From assembly GCF_022179465.1 (NCBI RefSeq), contig NZ_BPQV01000001.1, positions 434,001 through 498,000 of the forward strand: 64,000 bases of DNA, given 5' to 3'. A program made the position numbers and the translations under genes. How positions within the stretch are numbered: position 1 is the first letter of the stretch; each line of letters begins with the position of its first letter. This document shows positions 20,814-29,508 of this stretch, one piece after another. Below the pieces are notes generated by a model, which saw only the letters and a program-made list of their open reading frames with translations, searched no databases and was not told the origin of the DNA. Source of the stretch: Methylobacterium organophilum. GTDB lineage: Bacteria > Pseudomonadota > Alphaproteobacteria > Rhizobiales > Beijerinckiaceae.

Positions 20814-23800
20814 ATGTTCCGAACGCTCATGACCACGCGCCGCTTCGCGCCGCTGTTCTGGTGCCAGTTCTTCTCGGCCTTCAACGACAACTTCCTCAAG
20901 AACGCCCTCGCGCTCCTGATCCTGTTCCGGGTCGGGCAGGGCGGCGAGCCCGGCCAGGGCGGCATCCTGGTGACGCTGGCGAGCGCGGTCTTCGTCGGCC
21001 CGTTCTTCATCCTGTCGGGGCTCGGGGGCGAGCTGGCCGACCGCTACGACAAGGCGGTCCTGGCCAAGCGCCTGAAATTCGCGGAGATCTTCGCGGCCCT
21101 GCTCTCGGTGCTGGGCTTCTGGCTGCAATCCGTGCCGCTGCTCTTCGCGGCTTTGGGCCTGTTCGGAATCATCGCGGCACTGTTCGGCCCGATCAAGTAC
21201 GGCATCCTGCCCGACCACCTGAAGCGCGAGGAGCTGACCGCGGGCAACGCCCTGGTCGAGGCCGCGACCTTTCTGGCGATCCTGCTCGGCACCATCACCG
21301 CCGGCCTCGCCATGGCGGCGGGCGGGCATGCCCTCGGCCTCGGAGCTGGCCTGATGGGCATGGCGGTCCTGTGCTGGCTCGCCGCCCGGGCCATCCCGAA
21401 GACGGGGGAGGGCGCGCCCGACCTCAAGGTCGATCCCAACATCGCCCGCTCGACCGTCGCCCTGCTGCGCGACCTCCGGGCCGATACGCGGCTCTGGCGC
21501 GGCTCGGTGATCGTGAGCTGGTTCTGGCTCGTCGGCATCGTGGTGCTGTCGCTTTTGCCGGTGCTGGTGCGCTCCGCGCTGAACGGCAGCGAGATCGTGG
21601 CCACCACCCTGCTCGCGGTGTTCTCGGTCGGCATCGCCCTCGGCTCGGGGCTCGCCTCCTGGCTCGCGAGCGGGCGCATCGTGCTGCTGCCGACGCCGGT
21701 CGGTGCGGTGCTGATGGGCCTGTTCGGCCTCGACCTCGCCTGGACCATCGCCCATCTGCCCCCGCCCGCCGGCACGCCCATCGGCGCCTGGGACTTCCTC
21801 GGCAGCGCCACGGGCCTGCGCATCGCCCTCGACTTCGCGGGCCTCGCCATTTCCGGCGGCCTCTACGTGGTGCCCTCCTTCGCCGCGGTGCAGGCCTGGA
21901 CGCCGAAGGAGAAGCGCGCCCGCGTCATCGGCGCGGTCAACGTGATGACGGCGGCCTTCATGGTCGGCGGCACCCTGGCGCTGGCCGTCCTGCAGGCCCT
22001 CGGCCTCACCATGGCGCAGCTGCTCGCCCTGGTCGCCGTGCTCAACCTCGTGGCCGGCGCGATCATCCTGAAGACGCTGCCGACGAGCCCCTTCCGCGAC
22101 TTCCTCTCGATCCTGTTCCGCGCCTTCTACCGCCTGGAGGTGAAGGGCCTGGAGAACGTCGACAAGGCCGGCCCCAACGCCATCGTCGCCCTCAACCACG
22201 TCTCCTTCCTCGATGCGCCCCTGGCCCTCTCGCTCCTCGACAAGGAGCCGGTCTTCGCCATCGATCACGGCATCGCCCAGCGCTGGTGGGTGAAGCCCTT
22301 CCTGCGCGTCACCAAGGCGATGCCGCTCGACCCGACGCGGCCGCTCGCCACCCGCACCCTCATCAACGCGGTCAAGAGCGGCGAGACGCTGATCATCTTC
22401 CCCGAGGGGCGCCTCACCGTCACCGGCAGCCTGATGAAGGTCTATGACGGGGCCGGGCTCATCGCCGACAAGTCCGGCGCCATGGTGGTGCCGGTGAAGA
22501 TCGACGGGCTGGAAAAGACCGCCTTCTCGCGCCTGTCCCGTGCCCAGGTCCGCCGGCGCTGGTGGCCGAAGGTGACGGTGACCGTGCTGCCGCCGGTGGC
22601 CCTCTCGGTCGATCCGGCCCTGAAGGGCAAGACCCGCCGCCGGGCGGCCGGCGCCGCCCTCTACGACGTGATGTCGGATCTCGTCTTCCACACCGCCGCG
22701 ATCGACCGCAGCGTCTTCTCCGCGCTGATCGGGGCCGGGGCGGATCACGGCTGGCGCCGCAACGCCCTGGAGGATCCGGTCACGGGCAAGCTCAGCTATG
22801 CCCGGCTGGTGATGGGCGCCAACATCCTCGGCCGCAAGCTGATGCCGCTCGCCCCCGTGGGGCGGCCGGTGGGACTGATGCTGCCCAACGCCAACGGCGC
22901 GGCGGTCGCCTTCTTCGCGCTCTCCAGCGCGGGCCGGGTGCCAGCGATGATCAACTTCTCCGCCGGCCCCGCCAACGTGCTCTCCGCCTGCAGGGCGGCA
23001 GAGGTCGACACCGTGATCACCTCCCGCGCCTTCATCGAGAAGGGCCGCCTCGGGCCGCTCGTCGAGGCGATCGGCACGGCGGTGAAGCTCGTCTATCTGG
23101 AGGACGTGCGCGCCACCGTCGGCACCGGCGACAAGATCCGCGGGCTCCTGAGCCCGCGCCGGCCCCTGGTGAAGCGGACAGGCGAGGATCCGGCGGCGAT
23201 CCTGTTCACCTCCGGCTCCGAGGGGACACCCAAGGGCGTGGTGCTTGCCCACCGCAGCATGCTCGCCAACGTCGCCCAGGTCGCCGCCCGCATCGATTTC
23301 GGGACGACCGACAAGGTCTTCAACGTGCTGCCGGTCTTCCACGCCTTCGGGCTCACGGCGGGCCTGGTGCTGCCGCTGGTCTCCGGCGTGCCGGTCTATC
23401 TCTATCCCTCGCCGCTGCATTACCGGATCGTGCCGGAGTTGGTTTACGGCTCGAACGCCACCGTCCTGTTCGGCACCGACACCTTCCTCACCGGCTATGC
23501 CCGGATGGCCCATGCCTACGACCTGCGCTCCCTGCGCTACGTCGTGGCCGGCGCCGAGGCGGTGAAGGCCGCCACCCGCAAGACCTGGGCGGAAAAGTTC
23601 GGCCTGCGCATCCTGGAAGGCTACGGCGTGACCGAGTGCGGGCCGGTGGTGGCCCTCAACACGCCGATGTTCAACCGCTTCGGCACGGTCGGCCGGCTGC
23701 TGCCGGGCATGGAGCATCGCCTGGAGCCGGTCCCCGGCATCGAGGAGGGCGGCCGCCTCGCGGTGAAAGGGCCGAACGTGATGCTCGGCTACCTGCGGGC

Positions 23801-24230
23801 GGAGAATCCCGGCCTGCTGGAGCCGCCCAAGGACGGCTGGCACGACACCGGCGACATCGTCGCGATCGACGCGGAGGGCTTCGTGACGATCAAGGGCCGG
23901 GCCAAGCGCTTCGCCAAGATCGCGGGCGAGATGGTGTCGCTGGCCGGCGTCGAGGCGCTCGCCGCGGAGCTCTGGCCCGACGCCCCGAGCGCGGTCGCCG
24001 CCGTGCCCGATGCCCGCAAGGGCGAGCGGCTGATCCTGTTCACGGAGGCCAAGGGCGCGACCCGGGCCGGCTACCAGAGCTTCGCCAAGGGCCGCGGCGC
24101 CACCGAGATCGCGATTCCGGCGGAAGTGGTGGTGCTCGACAAGCTGCCGATGCTCGGCACCGGCAAGGTCGACCAGGTCGGCGTGACCAAGCTCGCCAAG
24201 GAACGCGCCGCGACGGCGGAGGCGGCCTGA
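20814..24230 (+). CDS. LplT-Aas fusion: lysophospholipid transporter / acyltransferase / acyl-ACP synthetase
   Basis: One 1138-aa polypeptide with three functions that E. coli encodes as lplT and aas. Residues 1-420 are an MFS-type 12-helix carrier (FWCQFFSAFNDNFLKNAL opening) for flipping lysophospholipids inward. About 435-620 is a PlsC-type acyltransferase with NHVSFLDAP (His462) and FPEGRLTVTG. About 640-1130 is an AMP-forming ligase with the P-loop LFTSGSEGTPKGV near 797, LEGYGVTECGPVV and DGWHDTGDIV. Together they would import lysophosphatidylethanolamine, activate a fatty acid on ACP and re-acylate the lipid. ATG20814 has GGGAG eight bases upstream; ATG20790 would add eight residues. 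It ends in a strong hairpin. Confidence 0.93.
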   Translation: MFRTLMTTRRFAPLFWCQFFSAFNDNFLKNALALLILFRVGQGGEPGQGGILVTLASAVFVGPFFILSGLGGELADRYDKAVLAKRLKFAEIFAALLSVLGFWLQSVPLLFAALGLFGIIAALFGPIKYGILPDHLKREELTAGNALVEAATFLAILLGTITAGLAMAAGGHALGLGAGLMGMAVLCWLAARAIPKTGEGAPDLKVDPNIARSTVALLRDLRADTRLWRGSVIVSWFWLVGIVVLSLLPVLVRSALNGSEIVATTLLAVFSVGIALGSGLASWLASGRIVLLPTPVGAVLMGLFGLDLAWTIAHLPPPAGTPIGAWDFLGSATGLRIALDFAGLAISGGLYVVPSFAAVQAWTPKEKRARVIGAVNVMTAAFMVGGTLALAVLQALGLTMAQLLALVAVLNLVAGAIILKTLPTSPFRDFLSILFRAFYRLEVKGLENVDKAGPNAIVALNHVSFLDAPLALSLLDKEPVFAIDHGIAQRWWVKPFLRVTKAMPLDPTRPLATRTLINAVKSGETLIIFPEGRLTVTGSLMKVYDGAGLIADKSGAMVVPVKIDGLEKTAFSRLSRAQVRRRWWPKVTVTVLPPVALSVDPALKGKTRRRAAGAALYDVMSDLVFHTAAIDRSVFSALIGAGADHGWRRNALEDPVTGKLSYARLVMGANILGRKLMPLAPVGRPVGLMLPNANGAAVAFFALSSAGRVPAMINFSAGPANVLSACRAAEVDTVITSRAFIEKGRLGPLVEAIGTAVKLVYLEDVRATVGTGDKIRGLLSPRRPLVKRTGEDPAAILFTSGSEGTPKGVVLAHRSMLANVAQVAARIDFGTTDKVFNVLPVFHAFGLTAGLVLPLVSGVPVYLYPSPLHYRIVPELVYGSNATVLFGTDTFLTGYARMAHAYDLRSLRYVVAGAEAVKAATRKTWAEKFGLRILEGYGVTECGPVVALNTPMFNRFGTVGRLLPGMEHRLEPVPGIEEGGRLAVKGPNVMLGYLRAENPGLLEPPKDGWHDTGDIVAIDAEGFVTIKGRAKRFAKIAGEMVSLAGVEALAAELWPDAPSAVAAVPDARKGERLILFTEAKGATRAGYQSFAKGRGATEIAIPAEVVVLDKLPMLGTGKVDQVGVTKLAKERAATAEAA

Positions 24231-24232
24231 GG

Positions 24233-24272
24233 CAGCACGGCGTCCGGGCGGGACCGCCCGGACGCCGTGCTG
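24233..24272. terminator. Hairpin between LplT-Aas gene and vapC
   Basis: Perfect 19-bp inverted repeat: left arm 24233-24251, right arm 24254-24272, with only two bases between. It lies between convergent stops 50 bp apart and probably terminates both strands. Confidence 0.8.
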
Positions 24273-24280
24273 AAGCGGCG

Positions 24281-24661
24281 CTATGCGCGCTCGAGATCGG
24301 TCTGCGTGAAATCATCGCCGACAGACAGGAGCGGACAGCCCTTCTCCCTGGCCAGGGCGTAGGCGAAGCAGTCGCCGAAGTTCAGCGCAGCCGGATGGAC
24401 GCCCTTGCCCCAGCGTTCATAGGCTTGGCCCACGCCCACCGCGGTCGCGGCGGTCACGCTGACGATCTCGAAGCCGAGGCCGTCGATCAGTCGCTTCATC
24501 TCGTCGCCGAGGTTTCGCCGCGCAGCCACGATCAGGGCTTCAGCCATCGTTCCGGACGAGAGGAAGACCCGATCCTCCGCTTCCAGAACGGCAGCGCATC
24601 GATCTGCCTCCGCGTCGCCGAGGAGGATCGCCATCAAGGCCGACGTGTCGACCACGATCAT
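24281..24661 (-). CDS. vapC: VapC-type PIN-domain ribonuclease toxin
   Basis: A 126-aa PIN-domain protein. The acidic metal-binding residues of the family are visible: Asp5 (MIVVDTSALM), Glu41 (TMAEALI), Asp97 (NFGDCFAYALA) and Asp116/Asp117 (LLSVGDDF). VapC toxins are Mg-dependent RNases, often cutting initiator or other tRNAs; the target here is unknown. All key residues are intact, so the toxin is probably functional. Its ATG overlaps the antitoxin stop codon (ATGA), the usual arrangement for a coupled toxin-antitoxin pair. Confidence 0.92.
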   Translation of the reverse strand: MIVVDTSALMAILLGDAEADRCAAVLEAEDRVFLSSGTMAEALIVAARRNLGDEMKRLIDGLGFEIVSVTAATAVGVGQAYERWGKGVHPAALNFGDCFAYALAREKGCPLLSVGDDFTQTDLERA

Positions 24662-24915
24662 GTCGGCAGGCCGTCATCGCCGTAAAGGAAGTCCTGGCTG
24701 CGGTCCGCGCTCGGTCCGTCCAGCGCTTTCCCGGCGGCGCTCTGCCTGACGGCGCTGAGAAGGGCCCGGCGCGCGTGGCGATCCGGCAGGGGGATGACCG
24801 GAGTCAGACGGACGGCAGGATGCCCATGCCGCGTCAAAATGATCTCCTCACCCGCTTCGGCGCGCCGAACGAGATCGGTCAGTTGTCCTTTCGCATCCGT
24901 CACGGAGACCTGCAT
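24658..24915 (-). CDS. vapB: Phd/YefM-like antitoxin of VapC
   Basis: An 85-aa antitoxin. Its N-terminal DNA-binding part (MQVSVTDAKGQLTDLVRRAE... EEIILTRHGHPAVRLTPV) is the Phd/YefM fold, and the C-terminal half, rich in Asp, Ser and Ala (DRSQDFLYGDDGLPT), would wrap and inhibit the PIN toxin. ATG24915 is chosen because it begins strand 1; an in-frame start at 24957 would add 14 residues that do not fit the fold and would run through the putative operator. It is the first gene of the vapBC operon and presumably autorepresses it. Confidence 0.9.
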   Translation of the reverse strand: MQVSVTDAKGQLTDLVRRAEAGEEIILTRHGHPAVRLTPVIPLPDRHARRALLSAVRQSAAGKALDGPSADRSQDFLYGDDGLPT

Positions 24916-24950
24916 CGTCCGACCCTGTGCTCCACCCCAAAGGCAGATTT

Positions 24951-24967
24951 GGACCATTGAATGGTCC
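24951..24967. promoter_or_regulatory. Palindromic operator upstream of vapBC
   Basis: Perfect 17-bp palindrome GGACCATT-G-AATGGTCC, 36 bp upstream of the antitoxin start codon. Antitoxins of this class normally repress their own operon from such a site; binding is inferred. Confidence 0.6.
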
Positions 24968-25065
24968 GCCGCAAGCGCCTCACGGGAGCGGCCCTGGAAG
25001 TCGAACTTAAACCATTCTTGTCCCTATCCTCGGCCCCGCTTCCTCGTCTTGCCGGTCCGTTGCCG

Positions 25066-25752
25066 ATGTCCCTCGACCGCCGCCGCTTCCTCGCCGCCTC
25101 CCTCGCGCTCGCCGCCGCCGGTCCGGCCGCCGCGCAGAGCTACGGCCAGTCTTTCAAGGTCGAGAACGACGAGGGCCGGCCGGTCGCCAACATGCGGCTG
25201 CCCGGGGAGATCACCGGGCAGATCGAGGAGCTGCGCGGCGTGACCTTCATCGGTCCCCGCGACGCCGAGGTCACCCTCTACGAGTTCTTCGACTACAACT
25301 GCCCCTATTGCCGGAAGGCGGCGGCCGATATCGGCGCGCTGGTCGAGAGCGACCCGGCCCTGCGCATCGGCCTCGTCAACAACCCGATCCTGTCGCCGAT
25401 GTCGGCCCAGGCCGCCAAGGTGGCGCTCGCCGTGCAGAAGAAGCTCGGCTCGGCCGCCGCCTTCAAGGTCTATGCGGAGCTGCTCGGCACGCCGGGCAAG
25501 ATCGACGGCCTGAAGGCCCTCGAAGTGGCCGCGAAATCCGGCGTGTCGCGGGCCGAGCTCGAGACGATCGGCGACAGCCCGGAGGTCGGCACGGCCCTGC
25601 GGGCGCAGATGCATGTCGCGGCCAATCTCGGGCTCTCGGCAACGCCCTCCTACGTGCTCGGCAATGTCGGCATCCTCGGCCATCCGGGCGCGAAGTCGCT
25701 GGCCCGGATGATCGCCGCCATGCGCCGCTGCGACCAGATCGCCTGCGGCTGA
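25066..25752 (+). CDS. DsbA-family thiol:disulfide protein (thioredoxin-fold)
   Basis: Exported 228-aa oxidoreductase. The N-terminus MSLDRRRFLAASLALAAAGP is a signal sequence with a twin-arginine-like RRRF motif and cleavage after AAAQ. The catalytic CPYC is at 79-82 within EFFDYNCPYCRKAA, and the cis-Pro loop is SATPSYVLG. The fold is of the DsbA/ScsC/BdbD kind with a helical insertion between. It could act as a periplasmic disulfide oxidase or isomerase; the partner DsbB or DsbD gene is not nearby. ATG25066 starts the signal peptide. A late Cys pair (RRCDQIACG) at the extreme C-terminus is an extra feature. Confidence 0.9.
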   Translation: MSLDRRRFLAASLALAAAGPAAAQSYGQSFKVENDEGRPVANMRLPGEITGQIEELRGVTFIGPRDAEVTLYEFFDYNCPYCRKAAADIGALVESDPALRIGLVNNPILSPMSAQAAKVALAVQKKLGSAAAFKVYAELLGTPGKIDGLKALEVAAKSGVSRAELETIGDSPEVGTALRAQMHVAANLGLSATPSYVLGNVGILGHPGAKSLARMIAAMRRCDQIACG

Positions 25753-25759
25753 TTTCGGG

Positions 25760-26995
25760 CTAAGCCCGCGCCAGAGCGTCCTCGATCATCCGCGCGACGG
25801 CGAGCGCCCGCCCGTCATCGCTGAAACGGGCGATCACCTGCACGCCGAGCGGGAGGCCGTCGCCGGGGACGGGGACGTTGACGCAGGGCACGCCCATCAG
25901 GGTCCAGAGCCGGTTGAAGCGCGGATCGCCGGTCGTCGCGATGGCGGGCGCCCGCCCGACCGTCGCATAGGTCAGGATCGCGTCGTAGGCGCCGAACAGC
26001 TCCTTGAGGGCGCGGCGGGCATGGTGGGCGGTGCGCCGTCCCTCGTCGTATTCCGCCGCGGTCAGAGCCTGCGCCCGGTCGAGCACCTCGCGCACCACCG
26101 GGGGCAGGGCATCGCGATGGGTCGCGTATTCCCAGGCCAGCGCCTGGCGCGCCTCGTAATCCTGAACGATCGGGTGCTTGGCCCAGGCGGCGGCGAAAGG
26201 CTCCGGCAGGACGAGGTCGGTGACGGTCGCGCCGGCCCGCTCGGCCGCCCGGGCCGCCTGGGCGAGGGCGGCCTCGGCGTCGGGATCGGCCGCGCCCGCG
26301 AAATCCTGGCGGCACAGGCCGATCCGCATTGCGCCGGGCGCGCCCGCGCAGAGATCGATCCCCGGCCGGTCGGTGATGAGGGCGAGGGCCCGGGCGATGT
26401 CGGCGATGCCGGCGCCGAACAGGCCGACCGTGTCGAGCGCCCAGGAGAAGGTCTTGACGCCCACCGTCGGCAGCAGCCGGAAGGAGGGCTTGATCGCCGC
26501 GACTCCGCAGAAGCCGGCCGGGCGGATCACCGAGCCGCCGGTCTGGGTGCCCAGCGCCAGGGGCAGCAGGCCCGCGGCCACCGCCGCCGCCGAACCGGAG
26601 GAGGAGCCCCCTGGCGTCCGCGCCGCGTCGTGCGGATTCACCGTGGCGCAGGGGTCGAGCCCGGCGAAGGCCGTGGTCGCGGTCTTGGCCAGGGGCACGG
26701 CGCCGAGCTTCTTGAGCCGGCTCACGATCGCAGCATCCGCCTTCGGGCGCCAGCCCGCATAGATCGAGGAGCCCATCTCGGTCGCCATGGAGGCGGTGTC
26801 GATGATGTCCTTCACGCCGACCGCGATGCCGGCGAGCGGCCCCGTCGACGGGATCACGGGATCGGGGTCGACCCGCAGGATCGCGCGGAGCGCCGGGTCC
26901 CGCTCGGCGATCCGCGCCCGGGCCGCAGCGATGGCCGCCTGCGGGGTCAGGGATCCATCGGCGATGCCGCGCTGCAGCTCGATCAGAGAAACCAT
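25760..26995 (-). CDS. Amidase-signature family hydrolase
   Basis: A 411-aa enzyme of the amidase signature family, which hydrolyses C-N amide bonds through a Ser-cisSer-Lys triad. The triad is visible: Lys62 in VGVKDIID, cis-Ser131 in GGSSSGSAAAVAAG and nucleophile Ser155 in GTQTGGSVIRPA. The length is somewhat short for GatA (about 480-490) and the C-terminal region differs, so this is a general amidase rather than the tRNA-dependent amidotransferase subunit. Substrate unknown. It is convergent with the DsbA-like gene (7 bp between stops) and divergent from the extensin-like lipoprotein. Confidence 0.92.
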   Translation of the reverse strand: MVSLIELQRGIADGSLTPQAAIAAARARIAERDPALRAILRVDPDPVIPSTGPLAGIAVGVKDIIDTASMATEMGSSIYAGWRPKADAAIVSRLKKLGAVPLAKTATTAFAGLDPCATVNPHDAARTPGGSSSGSAAAVAAGLLPLALGTQTGGSVIRPAGFCGVAAIKPSFRLLPTVGVKTFSWALDTVGLFGAGIADIARALALITDRPGIDLCAGAPGAMRIGLCRQDFAGAADPDAEAALAQAARAAERAGATVTDLVLPEPFAAAWAKHPIVQDYEARQALAWEYATHRDALPPVVREVLDRAQALTAAEYDEGRRTAHHARRALKELFGAYDAILTYATVGRAPAIATTGDPRFNRLWTLMGVPCVNVPVPGDGLPLGVQVIARFSDDGRALAVARMIEDALARA

Positions 26996-27180
26996 GAATT
27001 TTTCCTATGAGGAAAAAGGTGAGGGGTCCAGCGGGGTCGGCCGGCGCGGACCGGCGCCGGGAGAAAGTTTCGCTTTCCTCTGCGCGCCCATCCGAACCGT
27101 TCCCCACCCTGTGGACAAGAGGCCGGCGCCCCCGACAGCGTTAGCGGGGTGTTTACGCAACCCCGCGCATCGTCGCGGCC

Positions 27181-28173
27181 ATGTTGCGTCGCGTCCTCGT
27201 GTTCCTCGGCCTCGCGCTTTTCGGCGCCGGCCTCACCGGCTGCGCCATCAACCGGTTCGAGCAGCGCGAGCCCTGGCGCGATCAGGCCGAGCAGATGTGC
27301 CTGTCGCGCAAGCTCGTGCAGCCCACGGCCTATGTCGCCCCCGGCAAGGAGATCGACGGACCCGGCCCCTGCGGCATGCTGCAGCCCTTCCGCATCACCC
27401 GGCTCGGCGACGGCACCGTGGCGCTCAAGCAGCGCATGACCCTGGGCTGTCCCGCCGTGGCCGAGACGGAGGCCTGGCTCGCGGACACGATCCAGCCCGC
27501 CGCCAACCTCTATTTCGGCCAGCCCGTGGTCGAGATGAATGCCGGCACCTATGCCTGCCGCGGCCGCAACAACCAGGTCGGCGCCAAGCTCTCAGAGCAT
27601 TCCTTCGGCAACGCCGTCGACGTGATGTCCTTCACCCTGGCCGACGGCCACGTCATCACCGTCAAGGGCGGCTGGCGCGGCACGGAGGCCGAGCAGGCCT
27701 TCCTGCGCGAGGTCTTCGTGGGCGCCTGCGCCCGCTTCTCCACGGTGCTCGGGCCAGGCTCGAACGTGTTCCACTACGACCACATCCACGTGGACCTCGC
27801 CCGGCACGATCCCCGCGGCACCCGCCGGATCTGCAAGCCGCTCCTGAAATTCGAGCCCCAGGTCGGCCCCGATGCCGTCGCCCGCATGCCGGCGACGCCG
27901 CGGCCGATGCCCCGCGAGGCCGCCCCGCCCCAGGCCCCGGTCGACGTGGAGGAGGACGATCCCTACGGCCTCCACCCGACCTCTGCCCGCGAGAGCGGCA
28001 CCCGCACCGCCCGTGCCCCGGCGGCGCCCTCCGCCTACACCGCCGCGCCGGCGATGCGCCCGGCCCGGCCCCCGGCCCCCCGAATGGCCGCGGCCCCCTA
28101 CGACGCGGCGCCGGGCTATGCCGAGCCCCTGCCGCTCTCGGCCCCGCTGCCCGCCACCGATCCGATCTACTGA
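27181..28173 (+). CDS. Extensin-like C-terminal domain lipoprotein
   Basis: A 330-aa predicted lipoprotein: hydrophobic signal with lipobox LTGC (Cys21). Residues about 38-220 are the bacterial Extensin-like_C domain, with CGMLQPFRITRLGDG, SEHSFGNAVDVMSFTLADG and HYDHIHVDLA. The His/Asp pattern (SEHSFGNAVDV and DHIHVD) resembles LAS-type zinc peptidases (VanY/MepA), so a murein-cleaving role is plausible but unproven. The last ~100 residues are Pro/Ala-rich and low complexity. ATG27181 opens the signal peptide. A hairpin follows within 10 bp of the stop. Confidence 0.9.
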   Translation: MLRRVLVFLGLALFGAGLTGCAINRFEQREPWRDQAEQMCLSRKLVQPTAYVAPGKEIDGPGPCGMLQPFRITRLGDGTVALKQRMTLGCPAVAETEAWLADTIQPAANLYFGQPVVEMNAGTYACRGRNNQVGAKLSEHSFGNAVDVMSFTLADGHVITVKGGWRGTEAEQAFLREVFVGACARFSTVLGPGSNVFHYDHIHVDLARHDPRGTRRICKPLLKFEPQVGPDAVARMPATPRPMPREAAPPQAPVDVEEDDPYGLHPTSARESGTRTARAPAAPSAYTAAPAMRPARPPAPRMAAAPYDAAPGYAEPLPLSAPLPATDPIY

Positions 28174-28182
28174 CCTCGCGCC

Positions 28183-28234
28183 TGTGCCCGCCACGCCCCG
28201 CTCGCCCGCAAAAGCGAGGGCGGGGGCGGGCACA
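28183..28234 (+). terminator. Hairpin after the extensin-like gene
   Basis: TGTGCCCGCC (28183-28192) pairs with GGCGGGCACA (28225-28234); the interior contains a further CTCGC/GCGAG pairing around an A-rich loop. It starts 10 bp after the stop codon. Confidence 0.65.
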
Positions 28235-28302
28235 AGCTTGACTTGGGGTCCAGGCCCGGCATCGTCCGCTGTCACGGTCATGAAGCAGCGGAGCCGCATC
28301 GG

Positions 28303-28770
28303 ATGCGCCCGAATCCCACTCTCGCCGCCCTGGTGCTCGGCCTGTTCGCCGCAAGCGCGGTGCTCCCGGCCCAGGCCCGCTCGGCCCGCGAGGAGATCTC
28401 TCCCGCCGAGGAGCAGACCTTCCCCTACGACGCGAACATTCCCGGCTGCCAGGATCCCTCGGTGCTGGAGACGGTCTCGAGCCAGTTCGCCGAGAAGGAG
28501 GAGCAGTACTGGAATTCCTCGATGACGATCGTCGCCTACGATCACATCGAGCGCACCGCCTGGCGGCCCTACGGCGTCGACTTCATCCCCCGCCGCTTCT
28601 GCACCGCGGTCGCGACCACCTCGGACGGCCTGCGCCGCAAGATCGACTATTCGGTCCGCGAGAGCACCGGCCTGATCGGCGCGAGCTGGGGCATCGATTT
28701 CTGCGTGCACGGCCTCGACCGCAACCTGTCCTACGCCTACGCCACCGCCTGCCGGATGGCCCGGCCCTGA
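28303..28770 (+). CDS. Exported protein of unknown function
   Basis: A 155-aa protein with a signal peptide (RPNPTLAALVLGLFAASAVLPAQARS). The mature part has four Cys (GCQDPS, RRFCTAV, IDFCVHG, ATACRM) that could make two disulfides and a conserved-looking centre (EEQYWNSSMTIVAYDHIERTAWRPYG). I recognise it only as a type of small periplasmic protein seen in Hyphomicrobiales; no domain can be named. ATG28303 is chosen for the signal peptide. Its stop overlaps the RNase T2 start by one base (TGATG), so the two are translationally coupled and may act together. Confidence 0.72.
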   Translation: MRPNPTLAALVLGLFAASAVLPAQARSAREEISPAEEQTFPYDANIPGCQDPSVLETVSSQFAEKEEQYWNSSMTIVAYDHIERTAWRPYGVDFIPRRFCTAVATTSDGLRRKIDYSVRESTGLIGASWGIDFCVHGLDRNLSYAYATACRMARP

Positions 28771-29447
28771 TGCGCGCGGCCTGCGTCGCCCTCGCCTTCG
28801 CCGCGGTTCTGGCGCTGACGGACGGCGCCGCGCAGGCCCAGGATTACGGGGGCTTCCGCCGCGGCGGCGAGCCCGGCATCTTCGACTTCTACGTCCTCGC
28901 CCTGTCCTGGTCGCCGACCTATTGCGAGGGCGAGGGCAGCCGGCGGGACCGCGACGGGCAATGCGCCCCGGGCCGCGGCCTCGGCTTCGTGGTGCACGGG
29001 CTCTGGCCGCAATACGAGCGCGGCTACCCCTCCGAATGCTCCGCCGTGCAGCGGCCGGTCACCCGGCAGGCGATGGAGGAGGCGGGCCGGATCTATCCGA
29101 GCGAGGGCCTCGCCCGGCACGAGTGGCGCACCCACGGCACCTGCTCGGGCCTCGACCCGGCCGCCTATTTCCGCGCGGCCCGCGCCGCCCGGGAGGCGGT
29201 GACGATCCCCGACGCCTATGTGAAGCCCGCGGCCGACCGGCGGGCCGCGCCGATCGAGATCGCCCGCGACTTCGTCATGGCCAACAAGGGCCTGCGCCCG
29301 GACATGATGTCCGTCACCTGCCGCCGCGGGCAGCTGCAGGAGGTGCGCATCTGCTTCACGAAGGACCTGCGCGGCTTCACCCCCTGCCCGGAGGTGGCCC
29401 GGCAGAATTGCCGCGCGGGCGAGGTCGCGATCGAGGCGGCGCGCTGA
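28770..29447 (+). CDS. Ribonuclease T2 family protein
   Basis: Secreted or periplasmic RNase of 225 aa that would cleave single-stranded RNA through a 2',3'-cyclic phosphate. Signal peptide 1-23 ends in GAAQA. Both conserved active-site segments are intact: CAS I FVVHGLWPQ (His76) and CAS II HEWRTHGTCSG (Glu118, His122). Six or more Cys are placed as in T2 enzymes. It overlaps the preceding exported-protein gene by one base. The 61-bp gap to the cupin gene contains no clear terminator. Confidence 0.94.
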   Translation: MRAACVALAFAAVLALTDGAAQAQDYGGFRRGGEPGIFDFYVLALSWSPTYCEGEGSRRDRDGQCAPGRGLGFVVHGLWPQYERGYPSECSAVQRPVTRQAMEEAGRIYPSEGLARHEWRTHGTCSGLDPAAYFRAARAAREAVTIPDAYVKPAADRRAAPIEIARDFVMANKGLRPDMMSVTCRRGQLQEVRICFTKDLRGFTPCPEVARQNCRAGEVAIEAAR

Positions 29448-29508
29448 TCCTTTCAGCCGCCGCCGGGCACCGCTATCCTGGCGCGAGACGTCCTTCGGAG
29501 GGGCCGCC

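Noticed and set aside
19968-23843. Minus-strand open frame of nearly 1300 codons overlapping the LplT-Aas gene
   Set aside because: Only its first part (after the in-frame ATG near 20615) is the TetR gene. The rest is antisense to a clearly conserved protein and is low-complexity, rich in His, Gly, Arg and Gln.
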